NCBI GenBank assembly: GCA_021803345.1
Contig: JAJZLS010000052.1
Span: forward strand, 40,713-104,712
DNA from: Actinomycetes bacterium
GTDB lineage: Bacteria > Actinomycetota > Acidimicrobiia > Acidimicrobiales > Acidimicrobiaceae
Direction of reading: 5' to 3'
Length of the DNA stretch: 64,000 nucleotides
Part shown: one piece after another, positions 40,256-49,768 of the stretch
Numbering within the stretch: the first letter of the stretch is position 1
How the letters are laid out: every line of letters begins with the position of its first letter
Notes under the pieces: generated by a model
Databases searched by the model: none
Seen by the model: only the letters and a program-made list of their open reading frames with translations
Told to the model about the DNA's origin: nothing
Position numbers and translations under genes: made by a program

Positions 40256-40804
40256 ATGGCTGATTCGGGTTACGAAGAGCGTACTATCAAGGTAAACCGC
40301 GTTGCCAAGGTAGTCAAGGGTGGTAGGCGTTTCTCATTTACTGCCTTGATGGTGATTGGTGACGGCAATGGCAAGGTGGGACTTGGTTATGGTAAAGCCA
40401 AGGAAGCCGGACTCGCGGTCCAAAAAGGAATTGAAGAGGCAAAGAAGAATTTATTCGATGTTCCTCTTGCGGGTTCCACCATTACACATCCCACAATTGG
40501 AGAGGCTGGGGCCGGAAGAGTATTGCTAAAGCCAGCAGCTCCTGGTACCGGTGTGATTGCAGGTGGAGCGGCTCGTGCAATTTTGGAAATGGCTGGCATT
40601 CATGACATCCTTGCCAAGAGCCTTGGGTCCTCTAACGGCATCAATGTTGCTCACGCCACCATAGCTGGTCTTAAGGGCCTGAAAAGGCCTGATGAGATTG
40701 CTGAGTTGCGGGGAAAGCCTGCTGATGAGATCATTCCCAAAGGAATCTTGAACGCATATAACGAGTCCAAGAGGACTCGAGCTCACGGAGGTGAGGCGTC
40801 GTAA
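40256..40804 (+). CDS. rpsE: 30S ribosomal protein uS5
   Basis: 182 residues from ATG 40256; an ATG at 40223 would overlap rplR. Signature [34 protein letters not shown] and [19 protein letters not shown] are conserved. uS5 acts in decoding fidelity and mRNA entry. Confidence 0.97.
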   Translation: MADSGYEERTIKVNRVAKVVKGGRRFSFTALMVIGDGNGKVGLGYGKAKEAGLAVQKGIEEAKKNLFDVPLAGSTITHPTIGEAGAGRVLLKPAAPGTGVIAGGAARAILEMAGIHDILAKSLGSSNGINVAHATIAGLKGLKRPDEIAELRGKPADEIIPKGILNAYNESKRTRAHGGEAS

Positions 40805-40995
40805 TGGCTGAGAAGCAACTGGTAGTCAGACAGATTAGATCTTCTATAGGTACTAAGCCTAAGCACCGGGGCACTCTAAAAGCTCTTGGGCTTGGAAGGA
40901 TTGGCAAGGAGCGATTGCACGCCGATCGTCCAGAGATTCGTGGGATGATCGCTAAAGTCAGTCATCTTGTCTCGATAGAGGAAAAAGAGGCTTAG
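40804..40995 (+). CDS. rpmD: 50S ribosomal protein uL30
   Basis: 63-residue protein: VVRQIRSSIGTKPKHRGTLK and LGLGRIGKERLHADRPEIRG are canonical. Overlaps the rpsE stop (TAATG). Confidence 0.96.
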   Translation: MAEKQLVVRQIRSSIGTKPKHRGTLKALGLGRIGKERLHADRPEIRGMIAKVSHLVSIEEKEA

Positions 40996-40998
40996 GAA

Positions 40999-41499
40999 AT
41001 GATTAAATTACACGATTTGGCACCTGCAGCTGGTGCAACGAAGCGATCCAAGAGAGTCGGTAGAGGAACCGCTGGCCGTGGAGGTAAGACCGCTGGCCGT
41101 GGTACCAAGGGCCAAGGCGCCAGAGACACGATTCCAGCAGGCTTTGAAGGAGGCCAGCTTCCTTTGGTTCTTCGAATCCCTAAGCTGAAGGGCTTTAAGA
41201 ACCCATTTTCAGTAAAGTACAACGTCGTCAACCTTGACGATATTTCGACTCTTGCTGGTAATGGCGATTTAGTTATAGATCCTGAGATGTTGAAGTCTTA
41301 TGGGTTGGTTTCGAAGAACGGTCTTGTCAAGATATTGGGGGACGGAGAACTGAATGCGGGAGTGACGGTATCTGCGCATGCATTCTCAGCCTCAGCTCGT
41401 GCTGCTATCGAATCTAAGGGAGGTTCTGCCATTAAGCTAGATCTTCCATTTGGTAATGGCAGGCCACCAGCTAAAGGTAATGCTCTTACAAACAGGTAA
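40999..41499 (+). CDS. rplO: 50S ribosomal protein uL15
   Basis: 166 residues. The N-terminal Gly/Lys/Arg-rich extension KRVGRGTAGRGGKTAGRGTK penetrates 23S rRNA, and the globular domain ends RAAIESKGGSAIKLDLPFG. Last gene before a strong terminator. Confidence 0.97.
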   Translation: MIKLHDLAPAAGATKRSKRVGRGTAGRGGKTAGRGTKGQGARDTIPAGFEGGQLPLVLRIPKLKGFKNPFSVKYNVVNLDDISTLAGNGDLVIDPEMLKSYGLVSKNGLVKILGDGELNAGVTVSAHAFSASARAAIESKGGSAIKLDLPFGNGRPPAKGNALTNR

Positions 41500-41517
41500 A
41501 ACGGTTTATGTAAGCGA

Positions 41518-41554
41518 ACAGGTGGTCGGTTGCGTGCCGGCCACCTGTTTTTTT
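41518..41554 (+). terminator. Intrinsic terminator after rplO
   Basis: ACAGGTGG (41518-41525) pairs with CCACCTGT (41541-41548), extended by CGG/CCG around a short loop and followed by a run of seven Ts. This is the clearest Rho-independent terminator of the window and separates the ribosomal part of the spc operon from secY. Confidence 0.9.
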
Positions 41555-41685
41555 ATTGTAAATCAGTGGCAATAACCAGAAGTGTTAGTTGGCTACACTA
41601 TTGTGAACAAAGGTTTTGTAGTAATTGGGTATTTGGGATTGGTTCTCAAATAGCGCCCTTCGGTTGATGAACTGGCGGTAAAGAA

Positions 41686-42981
41686 TTGTTTGGATCATTT
41701 GGTAATATCTTCAAGGTTCGGGAGCTGAGAAATAAGGTACTTTTTACCTTTTTGGTAATTGCCATTTATCAGCTTGGTGCCAACGTTCCGGTGCCTGGAA
41801 TTGACTTCAATGCAGTTCGTCAACTCGAAAGCGGAGGCACAGGAACAGGCGTGCTTGGCTTCTTAAACCTGTTCTCCGGGGGAGCACTTACCAGATTTGC
41901 GATCTTCGGCCTTGGCATCATGCCGTATATAACTGCTTCGATTATTATCCAGCTGCTGACTTCTGTAATTCCAAAGTTGACTCAGTGGAGAGATGAGGGA
42001 GCTATTGGTCAAAAGAAAATCACTCAAACCACGCGATACTTTACGGTTGCTCTTGCAGTTATGCAGTCAACGGGCCTGGCTTTCGTTTTCCATAATGGTG
42101 GCGCAGGTATCTTGCCCAACGGGAAGAATGTCGACTTGATTCCTCAATTCACAGTGCCGAGGGTTTTATTCATAGTTGTGACCATGACCGCGGGAACAGC
42201 TTTCGTCATGTGGCTGGCCGAGTTGATAACCATTAGAGGTATTGGCCAGGGGATGTCGATTTTGATTTTCGCAAGCGTGGTCGCAGGTATCCCGGGAGGC
42301 GGTCGGATCATTTACGAACAGGCAGGTCCGATTAAGTTCGCCGTAATATGCGCGTTGGCACTTGTGATTCTTGTATCAATTGTTTTTGTCGAGCAAGGTC
42401 AGAGACGTATTCCTGTTACATTCCCGAGAAGGATGGTTGGCAGGCAAATGTACGGCGGTGAGAACACGCATATTCCTCTGAAGGTCAACCAGGCAGGTGT
42501 AGTCCCAATCATATTCGCTTCGTCGATTCTTTATTTTCCAGTACTACTGACCAACATTATTCCTGGAGTTGGTTATAGGAATTTTGTGAATAATCATTTA
42601 GTCTCGCCGACAAGTTTTGTGTATATAGGCATTTATGGTGTCTTGATCATTCTGTTTACTTTCTTCTATGTCCAAGTATCCTTTGATCCCTATCAGCAAG
42701 CGGATATCTTGCGAAAGCAAGGTGGATACATACCGGGAATAAGACCAGGGGCAGCTACCGAACGTTATTTGTCCAAGATCCTCTCACGTATCACGTTGCC
42801 AGGCTCACTCTTTCTGGCAGTGGTGGCTATATTGCCGGCAATTGCTCTGGCACTCTGGCATGTGACTGGTTATCCATTTGCGGGCACCACCTTACTAATT
42901 GCAGTTGTTGTCGCCCTTGAAACAATGAAGCAGGTCGACTCGCAGTTGACCATGCGTAACTATGACGGATTTCTTCACTAA
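41686..42981 (+). CDS. secY: Preprotein translocase subunit SecY
   Basis: 431-residue channel subunit with ten membrane helices. Conserved segments are VPVPGIDFNAV (plug region follows), FGLGIMPYITASIIIQLL, VNQAGVVPIIFASSIL and GGYIPGIRPG. TTG start at 41686. It lies 131 nt after the rplO terminator, so secY-adk-map likely has its own promoter. Confidence 0.97.
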   Translation: MFGSFGNIFKVRELRNKVLFTFLVIAIYQLGANVPVPGIDFNAVRQLESGGTGTGVLGFLNLFSGGALTRFAIFGLGIMPYITASIIIQLLTSVIPKLTQWRDEGAIGQKKITQTTRYFTVALAVMQSTGLAFVFHNGGAGILPNGKNVDLIPQFTVPRVLFIVVTMTAGTAFVMWLAELITIRGIGQGMSILIFASVVAGIPGGGRIIYEQAGPIKFAVICALALVILVSIVFVEQGQRRIPVTFPRRMVGRQMYGGENTHIPLKVNQAGVVPIIFASSILYFPVLLTNIIPGVGYRNFVNNHLVSPTSFVYIGIYGVLIILFTFFYVQVSFDPYQQADILRKQGGYIPGIRPGAATERYLSKILSRITLPGSLFLAVVAILPAIALALWHVTGYPFAGTTLLIAVVVALETMKQVDSQLTMRNYDGFLH

Positions 42982-43014
42982 TCTAAAGTACGAGGACTAT
43001 CGGGAGGCTAATTA

Positions 43015-43686
43015 GTGGCAAGTGGCGCAAGGCTTGTGATCCTTGGTAAGCAGGGTGCAGGTAAGGGGACTCAAAGCGTGCGCTTATCCCACTACCTTGC
43101 AGTGCCGCATATATCGACTGGGGACATGCTTCGGGCAGCAGTGAAGGCTGGAACTGAATTTGGCCAACTCGCGAAATCATACATGGACAGTGGTGAGTTG
43201 ATCCCTGACGATGTTATTATGGGCATCGTCGAAGATCGCTTAGCTGAGCCCGATGCGTCACGTGGATTTCTCCTCGATGGTTTTCCAAGGACCGCAATTC
43301 AGGCGGAAGCTCTTGATGAGATGATAAAACCTCATTTAATAGACCTTGCAATTGACTTGGATGTTCCGACTGAGCTTGTTCTAAAAAGACTTTCTTCCAG
43401 GAGAGTATGCCAGACCTGTGGAGCAAACTATTCCTTGGAAGCTCCTCCCAAGTTGAACTGGACCTGCGATCTATGTGGTGGTGAGGTAGTGCAGAGACCT
43501 GACGATACCGAGGTAGCGATTCGGCGACGGCTGGATCTGTACGATAAAGCCACCGCTCCCTTGATTGAGTTCTATTCACAGCGCAATTTGCTAGTCTCTG
43601 TGGATGGGGTTGGTACTCCGGACGAGGTAATGGAGAGATTGGTAGCCGTCGTAAATAAAGCCAGATACTCGAGGAGTGCCCAGTAG
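43015..43686 (+). CDS. adk: Adenylate kinase (long type with zinc-type lid)
   Basis: 223 residues catalysing ATP + AMP to 2 ADP. P-loop is GKQGAGKGTQ (near residue 9), the AMP site DGFPRT is present, and the LID has four cysteines (CQTCG and CDLCG), predicting structural zinc as in Gram-positive enzymes. GTG start at 43015. Confidence 0.96.
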   Translation: MASGARLVILGKQGAGKGTQSVRLSHYLAVPHISTGDMLRAAVKAGTEFGQLAKSYMDSGELIPDDVIMGIVEDRLAEPDASRGFLLDGFPRTAIQAEALDEMIKPHLIDLAIDLDVPTELVLKRLSSRRVCQTCGANYSLEAPPKLNWTCDLCGGEVVQRPDDTEVAIRRRLDLYDKATAPLIEFYSQRNLLVSVDGVGTPDEVMERLVAVVNKARYSRSAQ

Positions 43687-43719
43687 GCACGCCAAGGTTG
43701 GGATTGTATAGGGGAACCA

Positions 43720-44457
43720 GTGAGGCGCAATAGTACCGAGATCGCCAAAATGCGCAAAGCAGGAAAGGTGGTCGTTGAGATCAAGGAAAGAACTCGTGAG
43801 GCCGTGCGCCCTGGTATCACCACTCTGGAGCTAGATAAAATAGCCAGGGAAGTAATAGAGAAGCGCGGGGCCAAGTCGAACTTTTTGAATTATCATGGTT
43901 TTCCGGCGACTATTTGCACCTCTCCCAATTCAATGATCGTCCATGGTATCCCAGGCAGCTACCGCTTAGAAGAAGGGGATGTAATTTCCATCGATTGCGG
44001 AGCGATTGTGGAGGGTTATCATGGTGACTCAGCTTACACAATGGGTGTGGGAGAAATATCCAAGCAAGCCCAACATCTGATTGAGGTTACGGAACAATCT
44101 CTTGTGGCCGCGATAGGTGTGATGGTCGAGGGTAATCGGCTTCATGAGATAGGCAGAGTGGTGCAGAAAATAGTCGAAGCCGAAGGGATGAGCGTAGTCA
44201 GGGAATATGTTGGGCACGGGATTGGTACCGCAATGCACGAATCTCCCAGTGTTCCTAACTATTGGCCAGGTAATTCAGGGCCGAAATTGCAAATAGGTAA
44301 TGTCTTGGCAGTGGAACCAATGGTCAATTTGGGTGGTCCGGAGACGCTAACCCTGGAGGATGGATGGAGTGTAGTCACAAAAGACGGTTCACTGTCCGCC
44401 CACTTTGAACACACTATTGCAATTCTAGAAAACGGTCCTGAAGTGTTGACTCAGTAA
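43720..44457 (+). CDS. map: Methionine aminopeptidase, type I
   Basis: 245 residues removing N-terminal Met. The substrate histidine is in NYHGFPATICTSPNSMIVHG, the first metal ligands in IDCGAIVEGYHGDSAYT, then VGHGIGTAMHESPSV and the Glu ligands in VEPMVN and FEHTIAI. GTG start at 43720, 33 nt after adk. Confidence 0.96.
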   Translation: MRRNSTEIAKMRKAGKVVVEIKERTREAVRPGITTLELDKIAREVIEKRGAKSNFLNYHGFPATICTSPNSMIVHGIPGSYRLEEGDVISIDCGAIVEGYHGDSAYTMGVGEISKQAQHLIEVTEQSLVAAIGVMVEGNRLHEIGRVVQKIVEAEGMSVVREYVGHGIGTAMHESPSVPNYWPGNSGPKLQIGNVLAVEPMVNLGGPETLTLEDGWSVVTKDGSLSAHFEHTIAILENGPEVLTQ

Positions 44458-44733
44458 GGAATTAACCTATAAACGGGTAAATTCTAGATTTGAGCGGTTT
44501 GAAAAGCTTATGATGGCAGGCTTAGTCGGTTTGAGCAACTAATATAATGTTTCCTCGGATCTTTGGTAGAGCCTTGCCTTAACGACATTGTCAGTGCGGT
44601 TCGGCTAGACCGGGTTCAAGAAAAGGTGAAGCCGGGTGGTTCACTATGTATTTATGGTGTCTTGCCCGCAAGGTTTAAATTCAATATCGATTAGTTCCGC
44701 AGAAATGTGGATTGTAGTGTTTAGGAGGGTGAG
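44458..44733 (+). promoter_or_regulatory. map-infA intergenic region with -10-like box and infA Shine-Dalgarno
   Basis: 276 nt with no gene. TATAAT occurs at 44543-44548, but no good -35 is visible at 17 nt, so a promoter is tentative. The stretch ends in AGGAGGG (44723-44729), four bases before the CTG assigned as infA start. Confidence 0.4.
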
Positions 44734-44958
44734 CTGACCAAGCCAAAGGAAGATGCGATAGTAATGGAAGGGACGGTAGTCGAGCCCTTGCCTAATGCAA
44801 TGTTCCGTGTCGAGCTGGAGAACGGGCACAAAGTGCTTGCACACAGCTCGGGGAAGATGAGAATGCACCGCATTCGAATCTTACCTGGCGATAAGGTTCA
44901 GGTCGAATTGACTCCGTATGACCTCACTAGAGGGCGCATTACATATCGGTATAAGTAA
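44734..44958 (+). CDS. infA: Translation initiation factor IF-1, probable CTG start
   Basis: S1-fold factor, 74 residues if started at CTG 44734. The reading from CTG gives [19 protein letters not shown], aligning with the usual N-terminus (KKEDAIEVEGTVVEALP). The first in-frame ATG (44764) would delete ten conserved residues and lacks a Shine-Dalgarno, whereas AGGAGGG lies four bases before CTG. An in-frame TAG at 44722 excludes earlier starts. Core [17 protein letters not shown] and [13 protein letters not shown] are canonical. The rare start may enable initiation-factor-dependent autoregulation. Confidence 0.85.
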   Translation: MTKPKEDAIVMEGTVVEPLPNAMFRVELENGHKVLAHSSGKMRMHRIRILPGDKVQVELTPYDLTRGRITYRYK

Positions 44959-45019
44959 GTAAAGATCCTAGAACCCAACTGGGTTCCTATGGAAAGTCCC
45001 GATCGAGCAGGGGAATAAT

Positions 45020-45133
45020 TTGAAGGTAAGAGCTAGCGTAAAGACGATTTGCGAAAAATGCAAGGTAATCCGTCGTCACGGGCGGGTTCAGGTCATTTGC
45101 GAAAATCCACGACACAAACAACGGCAGGGTTGA
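45020..45133 (+). CDS. rpmJ: 50S ribosomal protein bL36
   Basis: 37-residue zinc protein, beginning (TTG) [20 protein letters not shown] and ending NPRHKQRQG. Ligands C11, C14, C27 and H32 form the zinc site. GGGGA lies upstream. Small and easily missed by length-filtered gene callers. It is four bases from rpsM. Confidence 0.95.
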   Translation: MKVRASVKTICEKCKVIRRHGRVQVICENPRHKQRQG

Positions 45134-45136
45134 TTA

Positions 45137-45514
45137 ATGGCACGTATAGCCGGAGTAGACATTCCAAGGGAGAAGCGTCTAGAGATCGCTTTGACATATA
45201 TCTTTGGAGTTGGTTTGACCACCTCGCAGAAAATCTGCGAAGAAACCGGTGTGGATCCTAACACAAGAGTAAGGGATCTTACCGACGATGAGGTTTTAAA
45301 GCTTAGGACTTGGATAGATGCAAACCTTAAGGTTGAAGGAGACCTGAGGCGGGACGTCGCCCAGGACATCAAGCGAAAGATGGAAATTGCCTCCTACCAA
45401 GGACTACGCCATCGAAAAGGGCTGCCGGTTCGGGGTCAACGAACCCATACAAATGCTAGAACGCGTAAGGGTCCGAAGAAGACTGTTGCTGGTAAGAAGA
45501 AGGTTCGTAAGTAA
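45137..45514 (+). CDS. rpsM: 30S ribosomal protein uS13
   Basis: 125 residues. [20 protein letters not shown] and [20 protein letters not shown] are canonical. It contacts the P-site tRNA and 50S through its C-terminal tail. Confidence 0.97.
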   Translation: MARIAGVDIPREKRLEIALTYIFGVGLTTSQKICEETGVDPNTRVRDLTDDEVLKLRTWIDANLKVEGDLRRDVAQDIKRKMEIASYQGLRHRKGLPVRGQRTHTNARTRKGPKKTVAGKKKVRK

Positions 45515-45565
45515 TGATGGCAAGTAGTGATGGTGCACTCAAGGTAGTGCTGCGTAGGAGTTTGA

Positions 45566-45964
45566 ATGGCTAAGACCAAGCCGGGCGGCCGGCGACCAAG
45601 AAGACGTGATCGTAAAAATATTGCATATGGCGTAGCTCATATACACTCGTCTTTCAATAACACTATTGTTTCAATTACTGATCAAGAAGGTAATGTGCTG
45701 GCCTGGGCAAGTGCTGGCAATGTAGGCTTCAAGGGATCTAGAAAATCCACACCGTTTGCAGCCCAACTGGCTGCGGAAGCTTGCGCCAAGCGTGCAATGG
45801 AGCACGGTGTTCGACACGTTGATGTGCTACTTAAAGGGCCTGGCTCTGGGAGAGATACAGCACATCGTGCTTTAGCAAACTCCGGTATCGAGATTAAGTC
45901 GATCAAGGATGTTACCCCAGTACCGCATAACGGTTGCCGTCCTAAAAAGCGCCGTAGAGTTTAA
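45566..45964 (+). CDS. rpsK: 30S ribosomal protein uS11
   Basis: 132 residues. [39 protein letters not shown] and [14 protein letters not shown] are canonical platform-protein segments. Confidence 0.97.
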   Translation: MAKTKPGGRRPRRRDRKNIAYGVAHIHSSFNNTIVSITDQEGNVLAWASAGNVGFKGSRKSTPFAAQLAAEACAKRAMEHGVRHVDVLLKGPGSGRDTAHRALANSGIEIKSIKDVTPVPHNGCRPKKRRRV

Positions 45965-45982
45965 GCCCGAGAAAGGAACCAA

Positions 45983-46609
45983 GTGGCTCGTTATACCGGA
46001 CCAGTATGTCGACTGTGTCGAAGAGAAAAGATGAAGCTGTACTTGAAGGGTCCAAAGTGTGACTCATCAAAATGTCCTATGGAATCAAGGCCTTTCCCGC
46101 CAGGTGTTCATGGGCGTGAGAGAACCCGTCAGGGTTCAGAATATTCCACTCAGTTGCGTGAGAAGCAGAAGGCCCGTCGAATCTATGGGGTGCTTGAGAA
46201 GCAATTCGTTAACACCTATAAAGAGGCTAACCGCCAGCATGGTATCACCGGTGAAAATCTGTTGACAATGCTGGAGCTGCGTCTCGACAACATTGTCTTT
46301 AGGGCTGGATGGGCGGCCTCTCGTTCTCAGGCTCGTCAATTTGTTCGTCACGGACTTGTTTTGGTGAATGGACGCCGAGTGACGATTCCTTCACTTAAGG
46401 TTCGCAAGGGCGATCTGGTTACACTAAAGGAGAAGGCCCGCCAGTTTATTGTTGTGGTTCACAACAGGGATACCATCAGCCGACAGGTTCCAGGTTGGCT
46501 TGAGCTGACTTCTGATGGATTTGGGGTAAATGTACTAAATCCGCCAATGCGGGAGCATATTGACGTTCCCGTTCGCGAGCAGCTCATCGTTGAGTTGTAC
46601 TCGAAGTAG
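45983..46609 (+). CDS. rpsD: 30S ribosomal protein uS4, zinc-binding type
   Basis: 208 residues with GTG start. The N-terminal Cys set C9, C12, C26, C31 marks the zinc-containing C+ form. The S4 RNA-binding domain is in FRAGWAASRSQARQFVRHG. uS4 nucleates 30S assembly and represses the alpha operon in E. coli. Confidence 0.97.
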   Translation: MARYTGPVCRLCRREKMKLYLKGPKCDSSKCPMESRPFPPGVHGRERTRQGSEYSTQLREKQKARRIYGVLEKQFVNTYKEANRQHGITGENLLTMLELRLDNIVFRAGWAASRSQARQFVRHGLVLVNGRRVTIPSLKVRKGDLVTLKEKARQFIVVVHNRDTISRQVPGWLELTSDGFGVNVLNPPMREHIDVPVREQLIVELYSK

Positions 46610-46627
46610 ACGATCTAAGGAGATACG

Positions 46628-47566
46628 TTGCTCTTCATTCAGAGACCTTCCGTTGAGGAATTGGGAGAACAAATTGGCAATAGGCAGAAGTTTTCTATTG
46701 GTCCATTAGAGCCAGGATTTGGCTATACAATAGGTAACTCACTGCGTCGAGCTCTTCTGTCTTCAATACCAGGAGCTGCATTGACTCAGGTGCGATTTGA
46801 CGAAGCTTTGCACGAGTTCACGACGCTGCCTGGGGTGAAAGAAGATGTCACTGACATCATTCTCAACCTGAAGGATATTGTCTTTAGGAGCTATTCCGAT
46901 GAGCCAGTTACAATCCGACTTGACGTGAGGGGACCTGGAGTAGTCCGAGCCGGCGATTTTCAGTTGTCTTCAGACGTCGAGATTGTTAACCCGGATCTTC
47001 ATTTGGCTACCCTGTCAGCTAAAGGCCGCCTTGCTCTCGAAGCCACTGTTGACAAAGGCCGTGGATACGTATCGGCGGACAAGAACAAGACTTCATCCAC
47101 GATTGGAATCATTCCGATTGATTCAATCTTTTCACCAATCCGCAGGGTTACGGTTTCGGTGGAGCCGGTGCGTGTCGAACAGTCAAATGACTTTGATCAG
47201 TTGATTGTTGACATTGAGAGCGACGGCTCTATCACTCCGATCGAGGCAATTGCCTCGGCCGGCGACACTTTGAGGACTCTTTTCGGGGTAATTGCTGATA
47301 TGAGCGAGAATCCACTTGGTCTTGAGCTTTCAGAGATTATCGAGGAGGAGGAGATTTCTCCAGATCTCAACTTGCCAATAGAAGAGCTTGATTTGACTGA
47401 GAGACCTCGCAACTGTCTCAAGCGGGCGCAAATCAACACTATTGGAGAACTGATTTTGCGCACTGCCGACGATTTATTGTCCATTACTAACTTTGGTCAG
47501 AAATCGCTTGATGAAGTAACCTCTCGTTTGCAAGAGCGAGGGCTTTTACTAAAGAGTAAGGATTAG
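46628..47566 (+). CDS. rpoA: DNA-directed RNA polymerase subunit alpha
   Basis: 312 residues. The N-terminal assembly domain has GYTIGNSLRRALLSSIPGAA, and the C-terminal domain has LTERPRNCLKRAQINTIGEL with the UP-element/activator contact surface. TTG start at 46628 behind AAGGAG. Confidence 0.97.
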   Translation: MLFIQRPSVEELGEQIGNRQKFSIGPLEPGFGYTIGNSLRRALLSSIPGAALTQVRFDEALHEFTTLPGVKEDVTDIILNLKDIVFRSYSDEPVTIRLDVRGPGVVRAGDFQLSSDVEIVNPDLHLATLSAKGRLALEATVDKGRGYVSADKNKTSSTIGIIPIDSIFSPIRRVTVSVEPVRVEQSNDFDQLIVDIESDGSITPIEAIASAGDTLRTLFGVIADMSENPLGLELSEIIEEEEISPDLNLPIEELDLTERPRNCLKRAQINTIGELILRTADDLLSITNFGQKSLDEVTSRLQERGLLLKSKD

Positions 47567-47569
47567 GAA

Positions 47570-47923
47570 ATGCCAGGACGTCCAAAGAAGGGCCGCCGTT
47601 TTGGTGGCGACTCACAACACCAAAAAGCTATGATGGCCAACTTGGCTGCTTCCCTTTTTGCAGCAGAGTCCATCGTGACCACTGAGGCTAAAGCCAAGGC
47701 TCTGAGGCCCGTAGCCGAGAAGCTGATAACTAAGGCCAAGCACGGGGGACTGCATAACCATCGCCTGGTTATGTCGTTTCTGCGGGACAAAGATATGGCC
47801 CATAAGCTATTTGAAGAGATTGGCCCACGATACGAGGGTCGTCCGGGTGGGTATACACGGGTGCTCAAACTTGGTACCCGTCATGGTGACAATGCAGATA
47901 TGGCCGTAATTGAACTAGTGTGA
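47570..47923 (+). CDS. rplQ: 50S ribosomal protein bL17
   Basis: 117 residues. It contains [20 protein letters not shown] and ITTEAKAKA-like [20 protein letters not shown]. Its stop overlaps the GTG start of truA (GTGA). Confidence 0.96.
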   Translation: MPGRPKKGRRFGGDSQHQKAMMANLAASLFAAESIVTTEAKAKALRPVAEKLITKAKHGGLHNHRLVMSFLRDKDMAHKLFEEIGPRYEGRPGGYTRVLKLGTRHGDNADMAVIELV

Positions 47924-48765
47924 CTCTAGATAAACAAGAATTGCGAGGGATCCGGAGTGACATCTCGATGTCCAGAACGGATCCCTTTGTGTTTAATCCA
48001 TTTAACGTGGGTGCAGTGATTTCCTATGTTGGGAGTGGTTTTTCCGGCTTTGCTTTTCAGAAAGGCCAAAGAACCATTGCCGGCGAGTTAATGCGCTCGA
48101 TGGAAGTGTGTCTAAGTGAGTCGCCCAGCCTGATAGTTGCCGGAAGGACTGACCGGGGTGTGCATGCCAGAGGTCAGGTCATTTCTTTCCGAGTTTCCGG
48201 CTTAAGGGAGTTCGACCCTGACCGGTTTGTAAAATCGATGAATTCCTTGCTGGACCCGGGCATTTCAGTGCGCACAGCCTGGATAGCCGACGCAGACTTT
48301 AGTGCCCGATTTTCCGCCCGGTATCGGACTTACAGATATAGCTATCGCTATGGCAATACCCCTGATCCTTTTGTTGATCCATTCAGTTGGCGCGTTATCG
48401 ATCGGCTGGATCTTGATCTCGTGAGTACTGCGTCTCAGTGTTTAGTCGGAGAGCATGATTTTTCCAGTTTTTGTCGAAAGGATCCCAATGGAGCGTCTCT
48501 TAAGCGAAGGGTGGACTGGATCCGGTTGGAAGAGAAAACCGAGGGGGTTGATTTGTGGATTTCAGCCTCCTCTTTCTGTCACCAGATGGTTCGTTCGATT
48601 GCTGGTTTGTTATATCAGGTTGGCTGCCGCAAGATTTCGCCGACGTATGTTAGTGATGCGCTCGAGGGGTGTGACAGGAAGTGGGTGAAGTTGTTGGCAC
48701 CCCCGTCAGGTCTGGTACTTTGGGAGGTTGGCTATGACGCCGGGGTTATTCCAGAATGGAGTTAA
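47920..48765 (+). CDS. truA: tRNA pseudouridine(38-40) synthase TruA
   Basis: 281 residues from GTG 47920. The catalytic aspartate is in [14 protein letters not shown], and [14 protein letters not shown] is conserved. The first 30 or so residues precede the normal TruA start, so an in-frame ATG at 47968 with GGAG upstream is a plausible alternative. Translationally coupled to rplQ. Confidence 0.92.
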   Translation: MTLDKQELRGIRSDISMSRTDPFVFNPFNVGAVISYVGSGFSGFAFQKGQRTIAGELMRSMEVCLSESPSLIVAGRTDRGVHARGQVISFRVSGLREFDPDRFVKSMNSLLDPGISVRTAWIADADFSARFSARYRTYRYSYRYGNTPDPFVDPFSWRVIDRLDLDLVSTASQCLVGEHDFSSFCRKDPNGASLKRRVDWIRLEEKTEGVDLWISASSFCHQMVRSIAGLLYQVGCRKISPTYVSDALEGCDRKWVKLLAPPSGLVLWEVGYDAGVIPEWS

Positions 48766-48808
48766 CTAATAAATATGGTCTATAGCGGTGCTGTATCGGG
48801 GTAGAACC

Positions 48809-48826
48809 CGGTATTATTGAATACCG
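48809..48826 (+). promoter_or_regulatory. Hairpin in rplM leader
   Basis: CGGTAT (48809-48814) pairs with ATACCG (48821-48826) in the 140-nt gap before rplM. Leaders of rplM in other bacteria carry L13-responsive hairpins; correspondence is not shown. Confidence 0.35.
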
Positions 48827-48905
48827 TGTCGAATTTCCGCTATTGATGGGGAAATCTGGGGATATTCCCTTCGACAAAGTTTCCAGTTTTGCATGCGAGG
48901 AATTA

Positions 48906-49355
48906 ATGCGTACCTATTCGACGAAGCCAGCGGACATCAAACGTACCTGGCATGTCATTGATGCAGAGAATTTAGTTTTGGGACGTTTGAGCACAGTTGC
49001 AGCTACCTTGTTAAGAGGAAAGCATAAGGCGATATTTGCTCCACATTTGGATACAGGTGATTTCGTAATTGTAATCAATGCATCCAAGGTGGTTATGAGT
49101 TCCAATAAGGCAGAAAAGAAGTTTGATTACCGGCACTCAGGTTATCCTGGTGCCCTTACTGCCACAAGCTACTCTGATTTACTGTCGAAGAAGCCGGAAT
49201 TCGTGGTGGAGAAGTCGATTAAAGGCATGTTGCCCCACAACCGTCTTGGCAGAGCGATGGCCAAGAAGCTAAAAGTTTATGCTGGTCCAGAGCATCCACA
49301 TTCTGCTCAGTCTCCAGTCCCATACGTCATTTCCAATGCCCGCAGGGTTTCATAA
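48906..49355 (+). CDS. rplM: 50S ribosomal protein uL13
   Basis: 149 residues from ATG 48906 (GAGGAA upstream), giving canonical [20 protein letters not shown]. An ATG at 48843 would add 21 non-conserved residues. [20 protein letters not shown] is conserved. Forms the usual pair with rpsI. Confidence 0.96.
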   Translation: MRTYSTKPADIKRTWHVIDAENLVLGRLSTVAATLLRGKHKAIFAPHLDTGDFVIVINASKVVMSSNKAEKKFDYRHSGYPGALTATSYSDLLSKKPEFVVEKSIKGMLPHNRLGRAMAKKLKVYAGPEHPHSAQSPVPYVISNARRVS

Positions 49356-49368
49356 GGATATATAAATA

Positions 49369-49761
49369 ATGCCAAAGCCATTATCACAGTCAACAGGACG
49401 CCGCAAAGAGGCAATTGCACGGGTGCGCTTGCGTCCGGGAACTGGTGTCATAACAGTAAATAAGAGGCCTATAGAACAGTACTTCCCATCATTGGCTCAA
49501 AGGAATATGGCCACAGAACCACTTAGGGTAGCAAATGCGGCAGGCAACTACGATGTGGACGCAACTATCGATGGTGGAGGTTTATCCGGTCAAGCAGGAG
49601 CATTGCGCCTAGGTATTGCTCGAGGGCTTATCGAAGTATCGCCTGAACTTCGACCGGCTCTAAAGCGGGTTGGGTTTCTTACGCGCGATGCGCGCGAGAA
49701 GGAATCGAAGAAGTATGGCTTGAAGAAGGCACGAAAGGCTCCTCAGTACTCGAAGAGATAG
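49369..49761 (+). CDS. rpsI: 30S ribosomal protein uS9
   Basis: 130 residues: [20 protein letters not shown] at the start and the tRNA-contacting tail [12 protein letters not shown] at the end. It follows rplM by 13 nt. Confidence 0.97.
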   Translation: MPKPLSQSTGRRKEAIARVRLRPGTGVITVNKRPIEQYFPSLAQRNMATEPLRVANAAGNYDVDATIDGGGLSGQAGALRLGIARGLIEVSPELRPALKRVGFLTRDAREKESKKYGLKKARKAPQYSKR

Positions 49762-49768
49762 TTCATAC

